Positions 1 to 6,350 are shown, numbered from the stretch's first letter. The stretch is DNA of 8,506 nucleotides from Treponema sp. (GCA_031288815.1 JAITQR010000009.1:1-8506), one strand, 5' to 3'. The notes: a model not told the origin generated them from the sequence alone. Numbers and translations are program-made.

Positions 1-354
1 GTCGGCGGGCAGTTCCCCCAGCTTTCCCGCCCTGGCGAAGAGGGGAGTGTCCCGCATCTCGATGAGGTCGGGAAATTCGCCCACCGCGTCCAGGGTACGG
101 ATCGCGTCAAGGTAAGACCCCTCGTTGCTGAGTTTTTCCACCAGGGTTACCTGGGGGTTTTCCCTCATGAATCCCTCAACCCTGGCGTGCATCAGATCGG
201 CGGTTAGCTGGTTGCCCGTGGCGTAGGTAATAGTGATGGTAAGGGGCCCGTTTGCCCCGGAAGTCCTGGCCGAATCCCCGGCGCCGCGGGCGAGGATCGA
301 GGCGGTACAGAAAACCAGAAAAAAAACAACAAAAAAACTGCGGATACGTTTCAT
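1..354 (-). CDS. Extracellular solute-binding protein, family 1 (partial, N-terminal 118 residues)
   Basis: Reading the minus strand from an ATG at 354 gives an open frame to the window edge, so only the N-terminus is present. It begins MKRIRSFFVVFFLVFCTASI, a basic start followed by a hydrophobic core typical of an export signal. The core is followed by LARGAGDS and a Ser/Thr/Gly-rich linker. The segment TITITYATGNQLTADLMHAR, then a glutamate-led helix, an ENPQVT stretch and FPDLIEMRD, follows the opening pattern of family-1 ABC binding proteins for sugars or similar solutes. A Cys lies in the hydrophobic core (VFC), but Phe at -1 makes a poor lipobox, so it may be a periplasmic protein or an unusual lipoprotein. 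GGAGGAA at 359-365 is a well-placed ribosome binding site and supports this start. The ligand is unknown. Permease genes, if linked, lie outside the window. Confidence 0.85.
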   Translation of the reverse strand, partial: MKRIRSFFVVFFLVFCTASILARGAGDSARTSGANGPLTITITYATGNQLTADLMHARVEGFMRENPQVTLVEKLSNEGSYLDAIRTLDAVGEFPDLIEMRDTPLFARAGKLGELPAD

Positions 355-383
355 ACCCTTCCTCCGGAAAAATTAGGTGATGG

Positions 384-407
384 TTGAAAACCCCGGCGGG
401 GTTTCAA
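384..407 (-). promoter_or_regulatory. Hairpin in the 5' leader of the family-1 binding protein gene
   Basis: TTGAAAACCCC (384-394) and GGGGTTTCAA (398-407) pair over 10 bp with one bulged A and a GGC loop. The hairpin lies between the predicted transcription start (about 410) and the ribosome binding site of the minus-strand gene. It would therefore form the very 5' end of that mRNA. It could protect the transcript from 5'-end decay, or the DNA palindrome could be an operator just downstream of the promoter. The sequence does not decide between these. Confidence 0.5.
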
Positions 408-416
408 AGATAATCT

Positions 417-445
417 ATTCTAAAGGCCCTTTTGAGGACTGTAAA
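417..445 (-). promoter_or_regulatory. Sigma70-type promoter for the family-1 binding protein gene
   Basis: On the minus strand TTTACA (440-445, 5 of 6 matches to TTGACA) is followed after exactly 17 bp by TAGAAT (417-422, 5 of 6 matches to TATAAT). The predicted start is near 410, which gives a leader of about 55 nt before the ATG at 354. A 6-bp inverted repeat, ACCGGG (445-450) and CCCGGT (466-471), abuts the upstream edge of the -35 box and could be a regulator site. Confidence 0.65.
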
Positions 446-513
446 CCGGGGGATTTGAGAAAAAACCCGGTAAAATTGAGATCCCGCCGCCGGTACCACC
501 GAAACTTGTTTTG

Positions 514-522
514 TGCTATACT
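514..522 (+). promoter_or_regulatory. Extended -10 promoter for the RidA-like/aldolase operon
   Basis: TGCTATACT combines an extended -10 TGn element with TATACT (517-522, 5 of 6 matches). No good -35 box lies 16-18 bp upstream, which is normal for extended -10 promoters. Transcription would start near 529, giving a leader of about 22 nt that holds the ribosome binding site at 539-545. Confidence 0.6.
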
Positions 523-550
523 CGGCTATCTTAACCGCGAGGAAGACGTA

Positions 551-1054
551 ATGGTGAATCTGGATGGCGCCCTGGGAAAATACGGGCTGAGTATGCCGGA
601 CCCCCCGGCCAAGGGGGGGATCTACGAACCGGTCAGGGAATTCGGGGAGAATTTTTGTTACCTTTCGGGCTGCGGGCCTCTTGTCAACGGGAAACAGCTC
701 TACCGGGGCAAGCTGGGGGCCGAATACACGGTGGAAGAGGGGCAGGCCGCGGCCCGGTACTGCGTTCTCAACCTCCTGGCGAACCTCAAGGCCCGGATAG
801 GGGATCTGGACCGGGTAAGGCGGATCGTCAAGATGATCTGTTTTGTGGCGGGAACCGATACCTTCTACGAGCATCCCCAGGTTGCCAACGGGGGAAGCCA
901 GCTTTTGGAGGACATCTTTGGCGTTGAGCGAGGCCGCTCCGCCCGATCCGCCGTGGGAATGAACGCCCTGCCGGGAAATATCCCGGTGGAGATAGAGCTT
1001 CTGGTGGAGCTTGAGCCCCCGGAAGATCCCGCCGCCCCTAAGCCCGGCGCCTAG
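551..1054 (+). CDS. RidA/YjgF/YER057c/UK114-family protein lacking the catalytic arginine
   Basis: The protein has 167 residues. The frame is open from 377, but the ATG at 551 is preferred because GAGGAAG (539-545) lies 5 nt upstream and the extended -10 promoter ends at 522. The family features are a glycine-rich strand (YLSGCGPL, about 37-44), a long helix with QAAARYCVLNLLANLKA (66-82), and the C-terminal block RSAVGMNALP followed by IPVEIELLVE (132-153). RidA enzymes hydrolyse reactive imine/enamine products of PLP enzymes and use an arginine in the motif RSxxxxARLP. Here the aligned position is Ala139 (NALP), so classical imine deaminase activity is doubtful. At 167 residues it is longer than the roughly 128 of RidA proper and resembles the longer, Arg-lacking subfamilies. 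It ends 3 nt before the next ORF's first ATG and is probably co-transcribed with that PLP enzyme. Family membership is secure; the function is not known. Confidence 0.9.
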   Translation: MVNLDGALGKYGLSMPDPPAKGGIYEPVREFGENFCYLSGCGPLVNGKQLYRGKLGAEYTVEEGQAAARYCVLNLLANLKARIGDLDRVRRIVKMICFVAGTDTFYEHPQVANGGSQLLEDIFGVERGRSARSAVGMNALPGNIPVEIELLVELEPPEDPAAPKPGA

Positions 1055-1057
1055 GGT

Positions 1058-2194
1058 ATGGACGGTTTTGCCATGGGAACTTACCCGATTCCGGACAGGA
1101 ACCGCTACCGCCTGGCGGGGGAGGAGGGGATCGAATCGCCCGCCCTGATCTATTACCGGGACATCATCGAAGAAAACCTGGAAAAGGCTATCCGTCTGGC
1201 GGGAGGCGCGGACCGGCTCTGGCCCCACGTCAAGACCCATAAGATGGAGGCCCTGGTGAGGATGCAGGCGGGGCGGGGTATCCGGCGTTTTAAATGCGCC
1301 ACCATCGCCGAGGCGGAGATGAGCGCCCGGGCCGGGGGGGAGCATGTCCTCCTTTCCTACCCCCTGGTGGGGCCCAATATCGGCCGTTTTATCCGCCTGG
1401 TGGAAAGGTACGGGGAAACCCTGTTTTACGCCGTCGGGGACGACCGGGAACAGCTTGCCCTCCTGGCCGGGGCCGCCCGCGCCTCGGGACGGGAGATCCC
1501 GGTTCTGCTTGACCTAAACCTGGGGATGAACCGCACCGGCGCGGCCCTGGAGGAACTCGAAGCCCTTTGTCTGGACTGCGGGGCCCTGGAGGGCATCCGT
1601 CTTATGGGCTTCCACTGTTACGACGGGCATTTTTCGATCCCCCTTCGGGAAGAGCGGGAAAACGCCGTGGACGGGGTCACGCTTCGCCTGGAAAAAATAA
1701 TTGAAACCCTGAAAGCCCGGGGCCGGGATTTTCCCCTCCTGGTGATGGGGGGAACCCCCACCTTTCCCTGCCACGCCAAGGGGAAAACCGGCTATTTCTC
1801 CCCGGGTACCTGTTTTGTCCAGGATTGGGGCTACGCTTCCAAATACCCGGATCTGGACTTTGTCCCCGGCGCGGCCCTGCTCAGCCGGGTGGTAAGCCGC
1901 CCCGGCCCCGGCCTCTTTACCCTGGATCTGGGCTGCAAGGCCATCTCCACGGATCAGGAAGGCCGCCGGGGCATTATCGTCGATCTGCCCGAGGCCCGGC
2001 CGGTGGCCCACAGCGAGGAACACTGGGTCTTCCGCCTGGAAGGGCAACCTCCTCCCATCGGGACGGCGCTCTACGTACTCCCCACCCACATCTGTCCCAC
2101 CACGGTGCTCTACCCCGGGGCCTGGGTGGCGAGCAAGGGCCGCCTGGTGGACTACTGGGAGGTAAGCGCCCGGGACCGGCGGCTTTCGGTGTAA
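1058..2194 (+). CDS. PLP-dependent D-threonine aldolase / D-serine dehydratase-family enzyme
   Basis: The protein has 378 residues and combines a fold-III alanine-racemase-like N-terminal barrel with a C-terminal beta domain. The PLP-lysine motif is HVKTHK (57-62), with Lys59 the expected Schiff-base residue. Next come FKCATIAEAEM, the barrel strand LDLNLGMNRTG, a GFHCYDGH motif and the phosphate-binding MGGTPTFP. Near the C-terminus THICPT places His344 and Cys346 at the metal-binding positions. From family knowledge, eukaryotic D-serine dehydratases bind Zn with a His-Cys pair, whereas the bacterial D-threonine aldolase structure I recall uses His and Asp. The likely reaction is retro-aldol cleavage of D-threonine-like 3-hydroxy-D-amino acids to glycine and an aldehyde, or dehydration of D-serine to pyruvate and ammonia. 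The ATG at 1058 is 3 nt after the previous stop but has no clear ribosome binding site. Met6 (1073), preceded by GGACGG, is an equally good start. Confidence 0.88.
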   Translation: MDGFAMGTYPIPDRNRYRLAGEEGIESPALIYYRDIIEENLEKAIRLAGGADRLWPHVKTHKMEALVRMQAGRGIRRFKCATIAEAEMSARAGGEHVLLSYPLVGPNIGRFIRLVERYGETLFYAVGDDREQLALLAGAARASGREIPVLLDLNLGMNRTGAALEELEALCLDCGALEGIRLMGFHCYDGHFSIPLREERENAVDGVTLRLEKIIETLKARGRDFPLLVMGGTPTFPCHAKGKTGYFSPGTCFVQDWGYASKYPDLDFVPGAALLSRVVSRPGPGLFTLDLGCKAISTDQEGRRGIIVDLPEARPVAHSEEHWVFRLEGQPPPIGTALYVLPTHICPTTVLYPGAWVASKGRLVDYWEVSARDRRLSV

Positions 2195-2208
2195 GGGGCC
2201 GAGGGCCC
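2195..2208 (+). terminator. Short GC hairpin after the aldolase gene (weak terminator candidate)
   Basis: Directly after the TAA at 2192-2194, GGGCC (2196-2200) and GGCCC (2204-2208) can pair around a GAG loop. No T-run follows, so it is at best a weak or factor-assisted terminator. Transcript 3'-end protection is an equally plausible role. Confidence 0.25.
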
Positions 2209-2223
2209 GCTTGCGCCAATAGG

Positions 2224-2257
2224 GTCTGTCCCTAATAGGTCTACAGTATGGACAGAC
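2224..2257. repeat. 8-bp inverted repeat between aldolase and aldo/keto reductase genes
   Basis: GTCTGTCC (2224-2231) and GGACAGAC (2250-2257) are perfect inverted copies separated by 18 nt. A second, overlapping dyad, TAGGG (2220-2224) and CCCTA (2230-2234), shares the left arm. Such arms resemble insertion-sequence ends or relics, or a double regulator site. No transposase lies nearby and no flanking duplication was found. Confidence 0.4.
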
Positions 2258-2311
2258 GCCAAATAAGGGGTCAGAAGAAGCCGCTGGCCCTGCGCGAAAG
2301 GGGAAAGACTC

Positions 2312-2342
2312 TTGACTTAACCTTAACGTGAACATTTAGACT
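2312..2342 (+). promoter_or_regulatory. MerR-type promoter/operator with 19-bp spacer for the aldo/keto reductase
   Basis: TTGACT (2312-2317, 5 of 6 matches) and TAGACT (2337-2342, 4 of 6) are separated by 19 bp. This over-long spacing is characteristic of promoters activated by MerR-family regulators, which bind a dyad inside the spacer. The imperfect dyad CTTAACCTTAACGTGAAC (2315-2332) matches its own reverse complement in 6 of 9 arm positions. Its layout resembles operators of aldehyde-responsive MerR proteins (AdhR/NmlR group), which commonly control alcohol dehydrogenases and aldo/keto reductases. A weaker alternative -10, TTTAGA, would give a 17-bp spacer. No merR gene is in the window. 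Confidence 0.5.
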
Positions 2343-2390
2343 GGTTCCGTTCCTCTTCGGAGGGGCACACCAAGGTATAAGGAGATGGGT

Positions 2391-3248
2391 ATGACTTTTA
2401 AATCGGTAACGGACACCTACAAGCTGGGCAACGGGGTGGAGATCCCCTGTGTCGGCTTTGGAACCTGGCAAACCCCGGACGGGGATGTGGCGGTTTCCTC
2501 CGTCAAGGCCGCCCTGGCCGCGGGCTACCGGCACATCGACACCGCCGCCATCTACGGCAACGAGGAGAGCGTGGGCCGGGCCATCAAGGAAAGCGGCGTT
2601 CCCCGGAAAGATATCTTTCTTACCACCAAGCTCTGGAACGATGATCACGGCTACGACAGTACCCTGCGGGCCTTTGAGGCCAGCGCCAGGCGGCTGGGTA
2701 CGGACTATTTCGATCTCTACCTGATCCACTGGCCCAACCCGATCAAGTTCCGCGGCAACTGGCAGGAGGCCAACGCGGGCACCTGGAAAGCCTTTGAGGA
2801 ACTCTACAACGCGAAAAAAGTACGGGCCATCGGGGTAAGCAACTTCCACCAGCGCCACATTGAACCCCTGCTCAAGACCGCCGGCATCGCGCCCCAGGTG
2901 AACCAGATCCGGCTCTGCCCCGGGAATACCCAGGACGCGGTGGTGGAGTATTGCCGGAGCAAGAACATCCTTCTGGAAGCCTACAGCCCCCTGGGGGTCG
3001 GGAAACTCCTCGGCTCCCCGGAGATGAAAACCTTCGCTGACAAGTACCGGCGGAGCGTCGCCCAGATCTGTATCCGCTGGAGCCTCCAGCGGGGTTACCT
3101 CCCCCTGCCCAAATCGATAACCCCCGAGCGAATCCGGGAAAACACCAATGTCTTTGATTTCGATCTGTCCCCTGAAGACGTGGAAACGATAGCCGGATTT
3201 ACCGGGATTGGCGGCACGGATCGGAATCCCGACGAAGCCGATTTTTAG
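2391..3248 (+). CDS. Aldo/keto reductase (2,5-diketo-D-gluconate reductase-like)
   Basis: The enzyme has 285 residues from the ATG at 2391. That start is chosen over 2385 because GGAG (2381-2384) touches the first ATG but sits 6 nt before the second. It is an NADPH-dependent (beta/alpha)8-barrel reductase of aldehydes and ketones, and all catalytic residues are present: Asp50 (YRHIDTA), Tyr55 (YGNE), Lys80 (TTKLW) and His113 (LIHWP). Further family signatures are GVSNFHQ, QVNQIRLCPGN, an AYSPLG segment, and LPKSITPERIRENTNVFDFD, the last forming the NADP-phosphate-binding region. Length and motifs fit the short AKR5-like bacterial group acting on keto-sugars, methylglyoxal or other small carbonyls. 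The actual substrate cannot be read from sequence. The upstream MerR-like promoter suggests induction by reactive aldehydes. The hydrolase gene follows after 33 nt and may share the transcript. Confidence 0.93.
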   Translation: MTFKSVTDTYKLGNGVEIPCVGFGTWQTPDGDVAVSSVKAALAAGYRHIDTAAIYGNEESVGRAIKESGVPRKDIFLTTKLWNDDHGYDSTLRAFEASARRLGTDYFDLYLIHWPNPIKFRGNWQEANAGTWKAFEELYNAKKVRAIGVSNFHQRHIEPLLKTAGIAPQVNQIRLCPGNTQDAVVEYCRSKNILLEAYSPLGVGKLLGSPEMKTFADKYRRSVAQICIRWSLQRGYLPLPKSITPERIRENTNVFDFDLSPEDVETIAGFTGIGGTDRNPDEADF

Positions 3249-3281
3249 TCCGGGCGGGTTCAGGTCCCCTTTCGATAACCC

Positions 3282-4112
3282 TTGACCGACGCCCACTGTC
3301 ACCCCATGGCCCTGGCGGAGATCTTTCCCGAATCGGAAGCCGAACGCCGGGCTCTGGGGATCGTCTGCGCCGCCAGTTCCACTACGGAAGCGGAGTTTGT
3401 CCGCCACGAAAGGCTTGCGGAACAGGCCCGGGCGGAAGGCGCCCCGCCTCTCCTGCCCTGTTTCGCCGTACATCCCCAGGCGCCCGATGCGGGAGATGAT
3501 GTGGGGCTTTTTAAGCCTCTCCTGGAACTGCTTGAAAAACTGGCCGCCCGGGGGAGGCTCTCGGCGGTGGGGGAGACGGGCTTCGACCTTTACGATCCGG
3601 CTTTCCGGGAAACGGAAAAACTGCAGGACGAGCTTTTTGCCCGCCACCTGGAAACGGCGCTGGAATACGGCCTCCCCCTGGTACTCCACGTCCGCAGGGC
3701 CATGCACAAGATCTTTGCCCGCTCAGCTCAGCTCAAAAAACTCCCCGCGGTTATTTTCCATTCCTGGCCCGGAACCCTGGGGGAGGGGGAGGCCCTTCTC
3801 CGGCGGGGGATTAACGCCTATTTCTCCTTCGGCGCGGTTATTTTACTGAACCACAAGGAGGCGCGGCGCTGCTGCGCTTCCTTCCCCGCGGAACGGCTCC
3901 TCACCGAGACCGACGCCCCCTACCAGCCCTTGCGGGGCCGGGAATTTTCCCGCTGGGCGGATCTGCCCCGCATACTGCTGGGTATGGCGGAACTGCGGCG
4001 GGAAGGAGGAGGCCCGGGCGGAAGCGCCAGGGATGTGAGGGTGGAAGATCTGGAAAAAACCGTGGACGGGAACTTTCGCCGGGCCTTTTCGCGGACGGGA
4101 CCCGGGGTCTGA
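3282..4112 (+). CDS. TatD-family metal-dependent hydrolase
   Basis: The protein has 276 residues and a TIM-barrel amidohydrolase fold. The metal-binding and catalytic set is complete: His5 and His7 (DAHCHP), Glu98 (GETGFDLY), His136 (LHVRRA), His160 (FHSWPG) and Asp211 (TETDAPY). The C-terminal NFRRAF matches the usual TatD ending. TatD proteins are divalent-metal DNases/phosphoesterases linked to DNA repair and turnover, though many bacterial paralogues have unknown substrates. The start must be TTG at 3282. An in-frame TAA lies at 3276-3278, and the next start, ATG at 3306, would remove the essential HxH motif. No good ribosome binding site precedes the TTG, so translation may depend on coupling to the reductase ending 33 nt upstream. 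Residues 245-257 form a Gly/Arg-rich surface insertion. Confidence 0.9.
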   Translation: MTDAHCHPMALAEIFPESEAERRALGIVCAASSTTEAEFVRHERLAEQARAEGAPPLLPCFAVHPQAPDAGDDVGLFKPLLELLEKLAARGRLSAVGETGFDLYDPAFRETEKLQDELFARHLETALEYGLPLVLHVRRAMHKIFARSAQLKKLPAVIFHSWPGTLGEGEALLRRGINAYFSFGAVILLNHKEARRCCASFPAERLLTETDAPYQPLRGREFSRWADLPRILLGMAELRREGGGPGGSARDVRVEDLEKTVDGNFRRAFSRTGPGV

Positions 4113-4122
4113 CGCCTCGCGG

Positions 4123-4190
4123 TTAGCAAGTGCCGATAAACCCTTGGACTTGTTCGACAACCCGGCTGGGTGTCGAACAGATCTTGCTAA
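4123..4190. repeat. Nested palindromic element containing a 36-nt dispersed repeat (copy 1)
   Basis: The outer arms TTAGCAAG (4123-4130) and CTTGCTAA (4183-4190) are perfect inverted copies. Inside them TGTTCGACA (4151-4159) and TGTCGAACA (4171-4179) pair perfectly, extended by CCC/GGG with one bulged A. The segment 4144-4179 (starting TTGGACTTG, centred on AACCCGGCTG) recurs at 6980-7015 with 32 of 36 identities. It lies between two convergent genes and may also help terminate transcription, although no T-run follows directly. Confidence 0.75.
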
Positions 4191-4198
4191 TAAGCGGC

Positions 4199-4230
4199 GG
4201 TTGTTTGGAAACTTCAGTTTCCAAACAACC
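4199..4230. repeat. Perfect 14-bp palindrome with TTCA loop (dispersed hairpin family, copy 1)
   Basis: GGTTGTTTGGAAAC (4199-4212) and GTTTCCAAACAACC (4217-4230) pair perfectly around TTCA. Related hairpins with the same loop region lie at 6278-6308 (inverted) and 8165-8192. The hairpin ends 8 nt from the stop of the minus-strand binding-protein gene and 87 nt after the stop of the TatD gene. ATTTTTTATC follows at 4241-4250 on the plus strand, so it could act as an imperfect terminator for plus-strand transcripts. Confidence 0.8.
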
Positions 4231-4238
4231 ATCCGGTT

Positions 4239-6197
4239 CTATTTTTTATCTTTCCCGAAATACCAGATAGCCGGATGCGCTATTCCCAGTGTGCGAAATT
4301 CATCGCACCAAATCCCTTTTTCAAGGAAATTATTAACATCGTTCTTTACCGCAATCAGAGCCGGCGTCGGCGTGAGAAAACCTATCCCCCACGTGTTCTC
4401 CTCGTGCAGTTTCAGCATCTGTAACGCGATTTGGTTGATCTGGCTCTTGTTGGTAGAGGCGGACATCTGCCGGTACAGATCCGTCAGCTTTAATATCTCC
4501 CCGGTGGGAGCCTCGCCCCCCTCCCCGTTGGTGGCGAACCAGGTGCCAAAGGCCCCGTACCATACCGCGAAGTTGTTCCTCACGGGAACCAGATTATCGG
4601 GCCTCAGGGCGATATTTATCGTGTTAAAGGGAACCACCCCGTTAAGAATCACGTCAACCTTGTTCGCCCGGGTCGTCTCGTCCACATAAGAGCGATCCCT
4701 CAAAACGAAGACCGCCTTGATGCCGATGTTTTTAAGGTACTTTTCGGTAAGGAGTTCCGCGGCCCTGGCGGCTTCCGAGGAATTATCGTGGCTGAGTATT
4801 TCCAGCGACAAGGGCGAGCCGTCGGCGAAAGCGTAATACCCGTCGGCGCCCATCTTAAGACCGCAGCTCTGCTCTAAAAGCCGTTTCGCCTCGGCGGGAT
4901 TGTACTCCGTCCACTTTTCCGACCATGCCTTGGAATACCCCATCATGCCGGGCCCGGGTGAAGACTGGCTGGGAGTGGACCATCCGTCCGATACCAGCGT
5001 CGCCATCTCCTGCCGGTCCGCGGCGATAGAAATGGCGTGCCGGAATTCCCTGTTCTGGAAAAGGGCGCGGAGCTTGGGATTCTCGGAACTCTGGTTGAAC
5101 TGCAAGTTGCCGGGACCTGCCCAGTCGGCACTGCTCCAGGTCTGAAGTTTATAGCCCCCCCTGGCCTCATTCTGTTTAAGCGCGGCGATACTGGTGTAGG
5201 GAAGCCCCGAGGCCACATCGATTTCCCCGGCCATGGTCTTGAGAACTTTCTGGTTAGGATCGGCGATGCGCACAAAATGAAGCTGATCAACATAGGGCAG
5301 CTGCCGGCCTTCGGCGTCGACTTTCCAATAATAGGGGTTCCGTTCAAAAATCAACAGCTCCGATTCGGGATCGTTGGTGATGACCCAGGGCCGCAGTTGG
5401 GGCCTCCCGATGTTGTTCCAGTGATAGTAGCCGGTCTGCCGTCCCAGGGCCGGCACATCGGCGAAACCCATCTCCTTGGCCTTCGCCGCCGCCGCCGTCT
5501 CGCCGATGAATTCGGGGAGAAGCTGCTTGTAATAATGGGCGGGGGCGTAGAGCCATTTAACGTCTATGGCCACCAGTTCCAGAAAGTTGGGACTTGGGTT
5601 TTTGAACTTAACCTTGAACTCATAATCGTTCACCTTCTGCATGGTACAGAGGCTCCGTTCCTTGGTGGCGGGATCGGTGCTGTAGAAACAGTTGTAAACG
5701 GCGTTTCCAAAACTGCGGGGAAGGATCATCTTTTCGTAAAAGAAGATACAGTCCTCCGCGGTAAAAGGCTGTCCGTCGGACCACTTCATTCCCTGGCGGA
5801 GGTAGATAGTGTACTCGGTGGAATTGGCGTTTACCGAAAAACCCTTGGCCACATTCGGCTCCACCGTGCCCTCAAGGGTAAAACGGAACAGGGGTTCCTC
5901 GGTGATCATTCCGTAAAACCACTGATCGCTCCGGCCGGTGAACACAAAGGTAAAGTGATCCCCGTAGGCGCCGGTGCTGGGCATGGTTTCCACCATGACA
6001 TCCTGCGGCGCGGGCAGGCGCTGGTCTAAAGAGGGCAGGGTTCCCGCCGCGACCCGGGCCGCCAGTTTCGGCGCTTCTCGTTGGGCGGCGCTTCCGCTTG
6101 ATACCGCCCCCGCGTCCTGTTTGCCGCCGGCAAAAACCTGTCCCGCGACGCCTAAGGCCAGGAGCAGTACCGCTGCCGCCTTTAGTAAGTTCTTCAT
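4239..6197 (-). CDS. ABC transporter substrate-binding protein, family 5 (peptide/oligosaccharide type)
   Basis: The protein has 652 residues from the ATG at 6197. That start is preferred over 6203 because AGGAGG (6204-6209) abuts the upstream ATG but sits 6 nt before this one. The signal peptide MKNLLKAAAVLLLALGVAGQ ends in VFA before GGKQDAG, with no lipobox cysteine. The mature part shows family-5 hallmarks: EEPLFRF, VEPNVAKGFSV, then the signature YTIYLRQGMKWSDGQPFTAE (about 130-149), ERNPYYWKVD, QLPYVDQL, AGEIDVASG, FREFRHAIS-type text (NREFRHAISIAADR) and YNPAEAKRLLEQ. The family binds oligopeptides, nickel or, in several thermophiles and spirochaetes, oligosaccharides. This protein is longer than typical DppA/OppA (about 530) and has the extra length seen in the sugar-binding branch. 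The ligand is not determinable. No permease or ATPase genes adjoin it here. Confidence 0.93.
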   Translation of the reverse strand: MKNLLKAAAVLLLALGVAGQVFAGGKQDAGAVSSGSAAQREAPKLAARVAAGTLPSLDQRLPAPQDVMVETMPSTGAYGDHFTFVFTGRSDQWFYGMITEEPLFRFTLEGTVEPNVAKGFSVNANSTEYTIYLRQGMKWSDGQPFTAEDCIFFYEKMILPRSFGNAVYNCFYSTDPATKERSLCTMQKVNDYEFKVKFKNPSPNFLELVAIDVKWLYAPAHYYKQLLPEFIGETAAAAKAKEMGFADVPALGRQTGYYHWNNIGRPQLRPWVITNDPESELLIFERNPYYWKVDAEGRQLPYVDQLHFVRIADPNQKVLKTMAGEIDVASGLPYTSIAALKQNEARGGYKLQTWSSADWAGPGNLQFNQSSENPKLRALFQNREFRHAISIAADRQEMATLVSDGWSTPSQSSPGPGMMGYSKAWSEKWTEYNPAEAKRLLEQSCGLKMGADGYYAFADGSPLSLEILSHDNSSEAARAAELLTEKYLKNIGIKAVFVLRDRSYVDETTRANKVDVILNGVVPFNTINIALRPDNLVPVRNNFAVWYGAFGTWFATNGEGGEAPTGEILKLTDLYRQMSASTNKSQINQIALQMLKLHEENTWGIGFLTPTPALIAVKNDVNNFLEKGIWCDEFRTLGIAHPAIWYFGKDKK

Positions 6198-6224
6198 GCT
6201 CATCCTCCTAAGAAATCTATATTC

Positions 6225-6238
6225 ACGCGTTTCCGCGT
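6225..6238 (-). promoter_or_regulatory. Small hairpin in the leader of the family-5 binding protein gene
   Basis: ACGCG (6225-6229) and CGCGT (6234-6238) pair around a 4-nt loop, about 15 nt upstream of the AGGAGG ribosome binding site of the minus-strand gene. It may stabilise the leader or modulate access to the ribosome binding site. I could not find a convincing -35/-10 pair for this gene. Confidence 0.3.
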
Positions 6239-6277
6239 AAATCGCGCAGTTATGCTTTGTGCCGGTAATTCAAGGTA

Positions 6278-6308
6278 GCTGTTCCAAAAGCTGAAGTTTT
6301 GGAACAGC
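6278..6308. repeat. 12-bp palindrome with GCTGAAG loop (dispersed hairpin family, copy 2, inverted)
   Basis: GCTGTTCCAAAA (6278-6289) and TTTTGGAACAGC (6297-6308) pair perfectly around GCTGAAG. Read on the minus strand the loop becomes CTTCAGC, the same core as in copies 1 and 3. It lies 81 nt upstream of the family-5 binding-protein start, unlike the other two copies, which follow genes. Confidence 0.8.
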
Positions 6309-6331
6309 CTCATTTGTTAAATAATTCTTCT

Positions 6332-6350
6332 GTTGGTATTTTTAACCAAC
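6332..6350. promoter_or_regulatory. AT-rich palindrome GTTGGT-N7-ACCAAC, operator candidate
   Basis: GTTGGT (6332-6337) and ACCAAC (6345-6350) are inverted copies around ATTTTTA, about 135 bp upstream of the minus-strand binding-protein start. The A/T-rich region is where that gene's promoter would be expected. A weak minus-strand pair, TTGGTT and AATTAT at 17 bp, overlaps it. A regulator site is possible but unproven. Confidence 0.3.

Noticed and set aside
377..550. N-terminal extension of the RidA-like gene
   Set aside because: It overlaps the divergent promoters and has no ribosome binding site. The ATG at 551 has a good one, and its product fits the family length better.
404..1345. 313-codon minus-strand frame opposite the RidA-like gene
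   Set aside because: It covers the promoters and two sense genes and has no recognisable domain.
2271..3707. 478-codon minus-strand frame opposite the reductase and hydrolase
   Set aside because: It spans two verified genes in antisense and reflects GC-rich codon bias.
4123..4230. CRISPR-like array
   Set aside because: The repeats here belong to two different families and are not regularly spaced; no cas genes are present.
5037..6029. 330-codon plus-strand frame opposite the family-5 binding protein
   Set aside because: It is an antisense shadow of a well-supported gene with full family signatures and shows no domain of its own.
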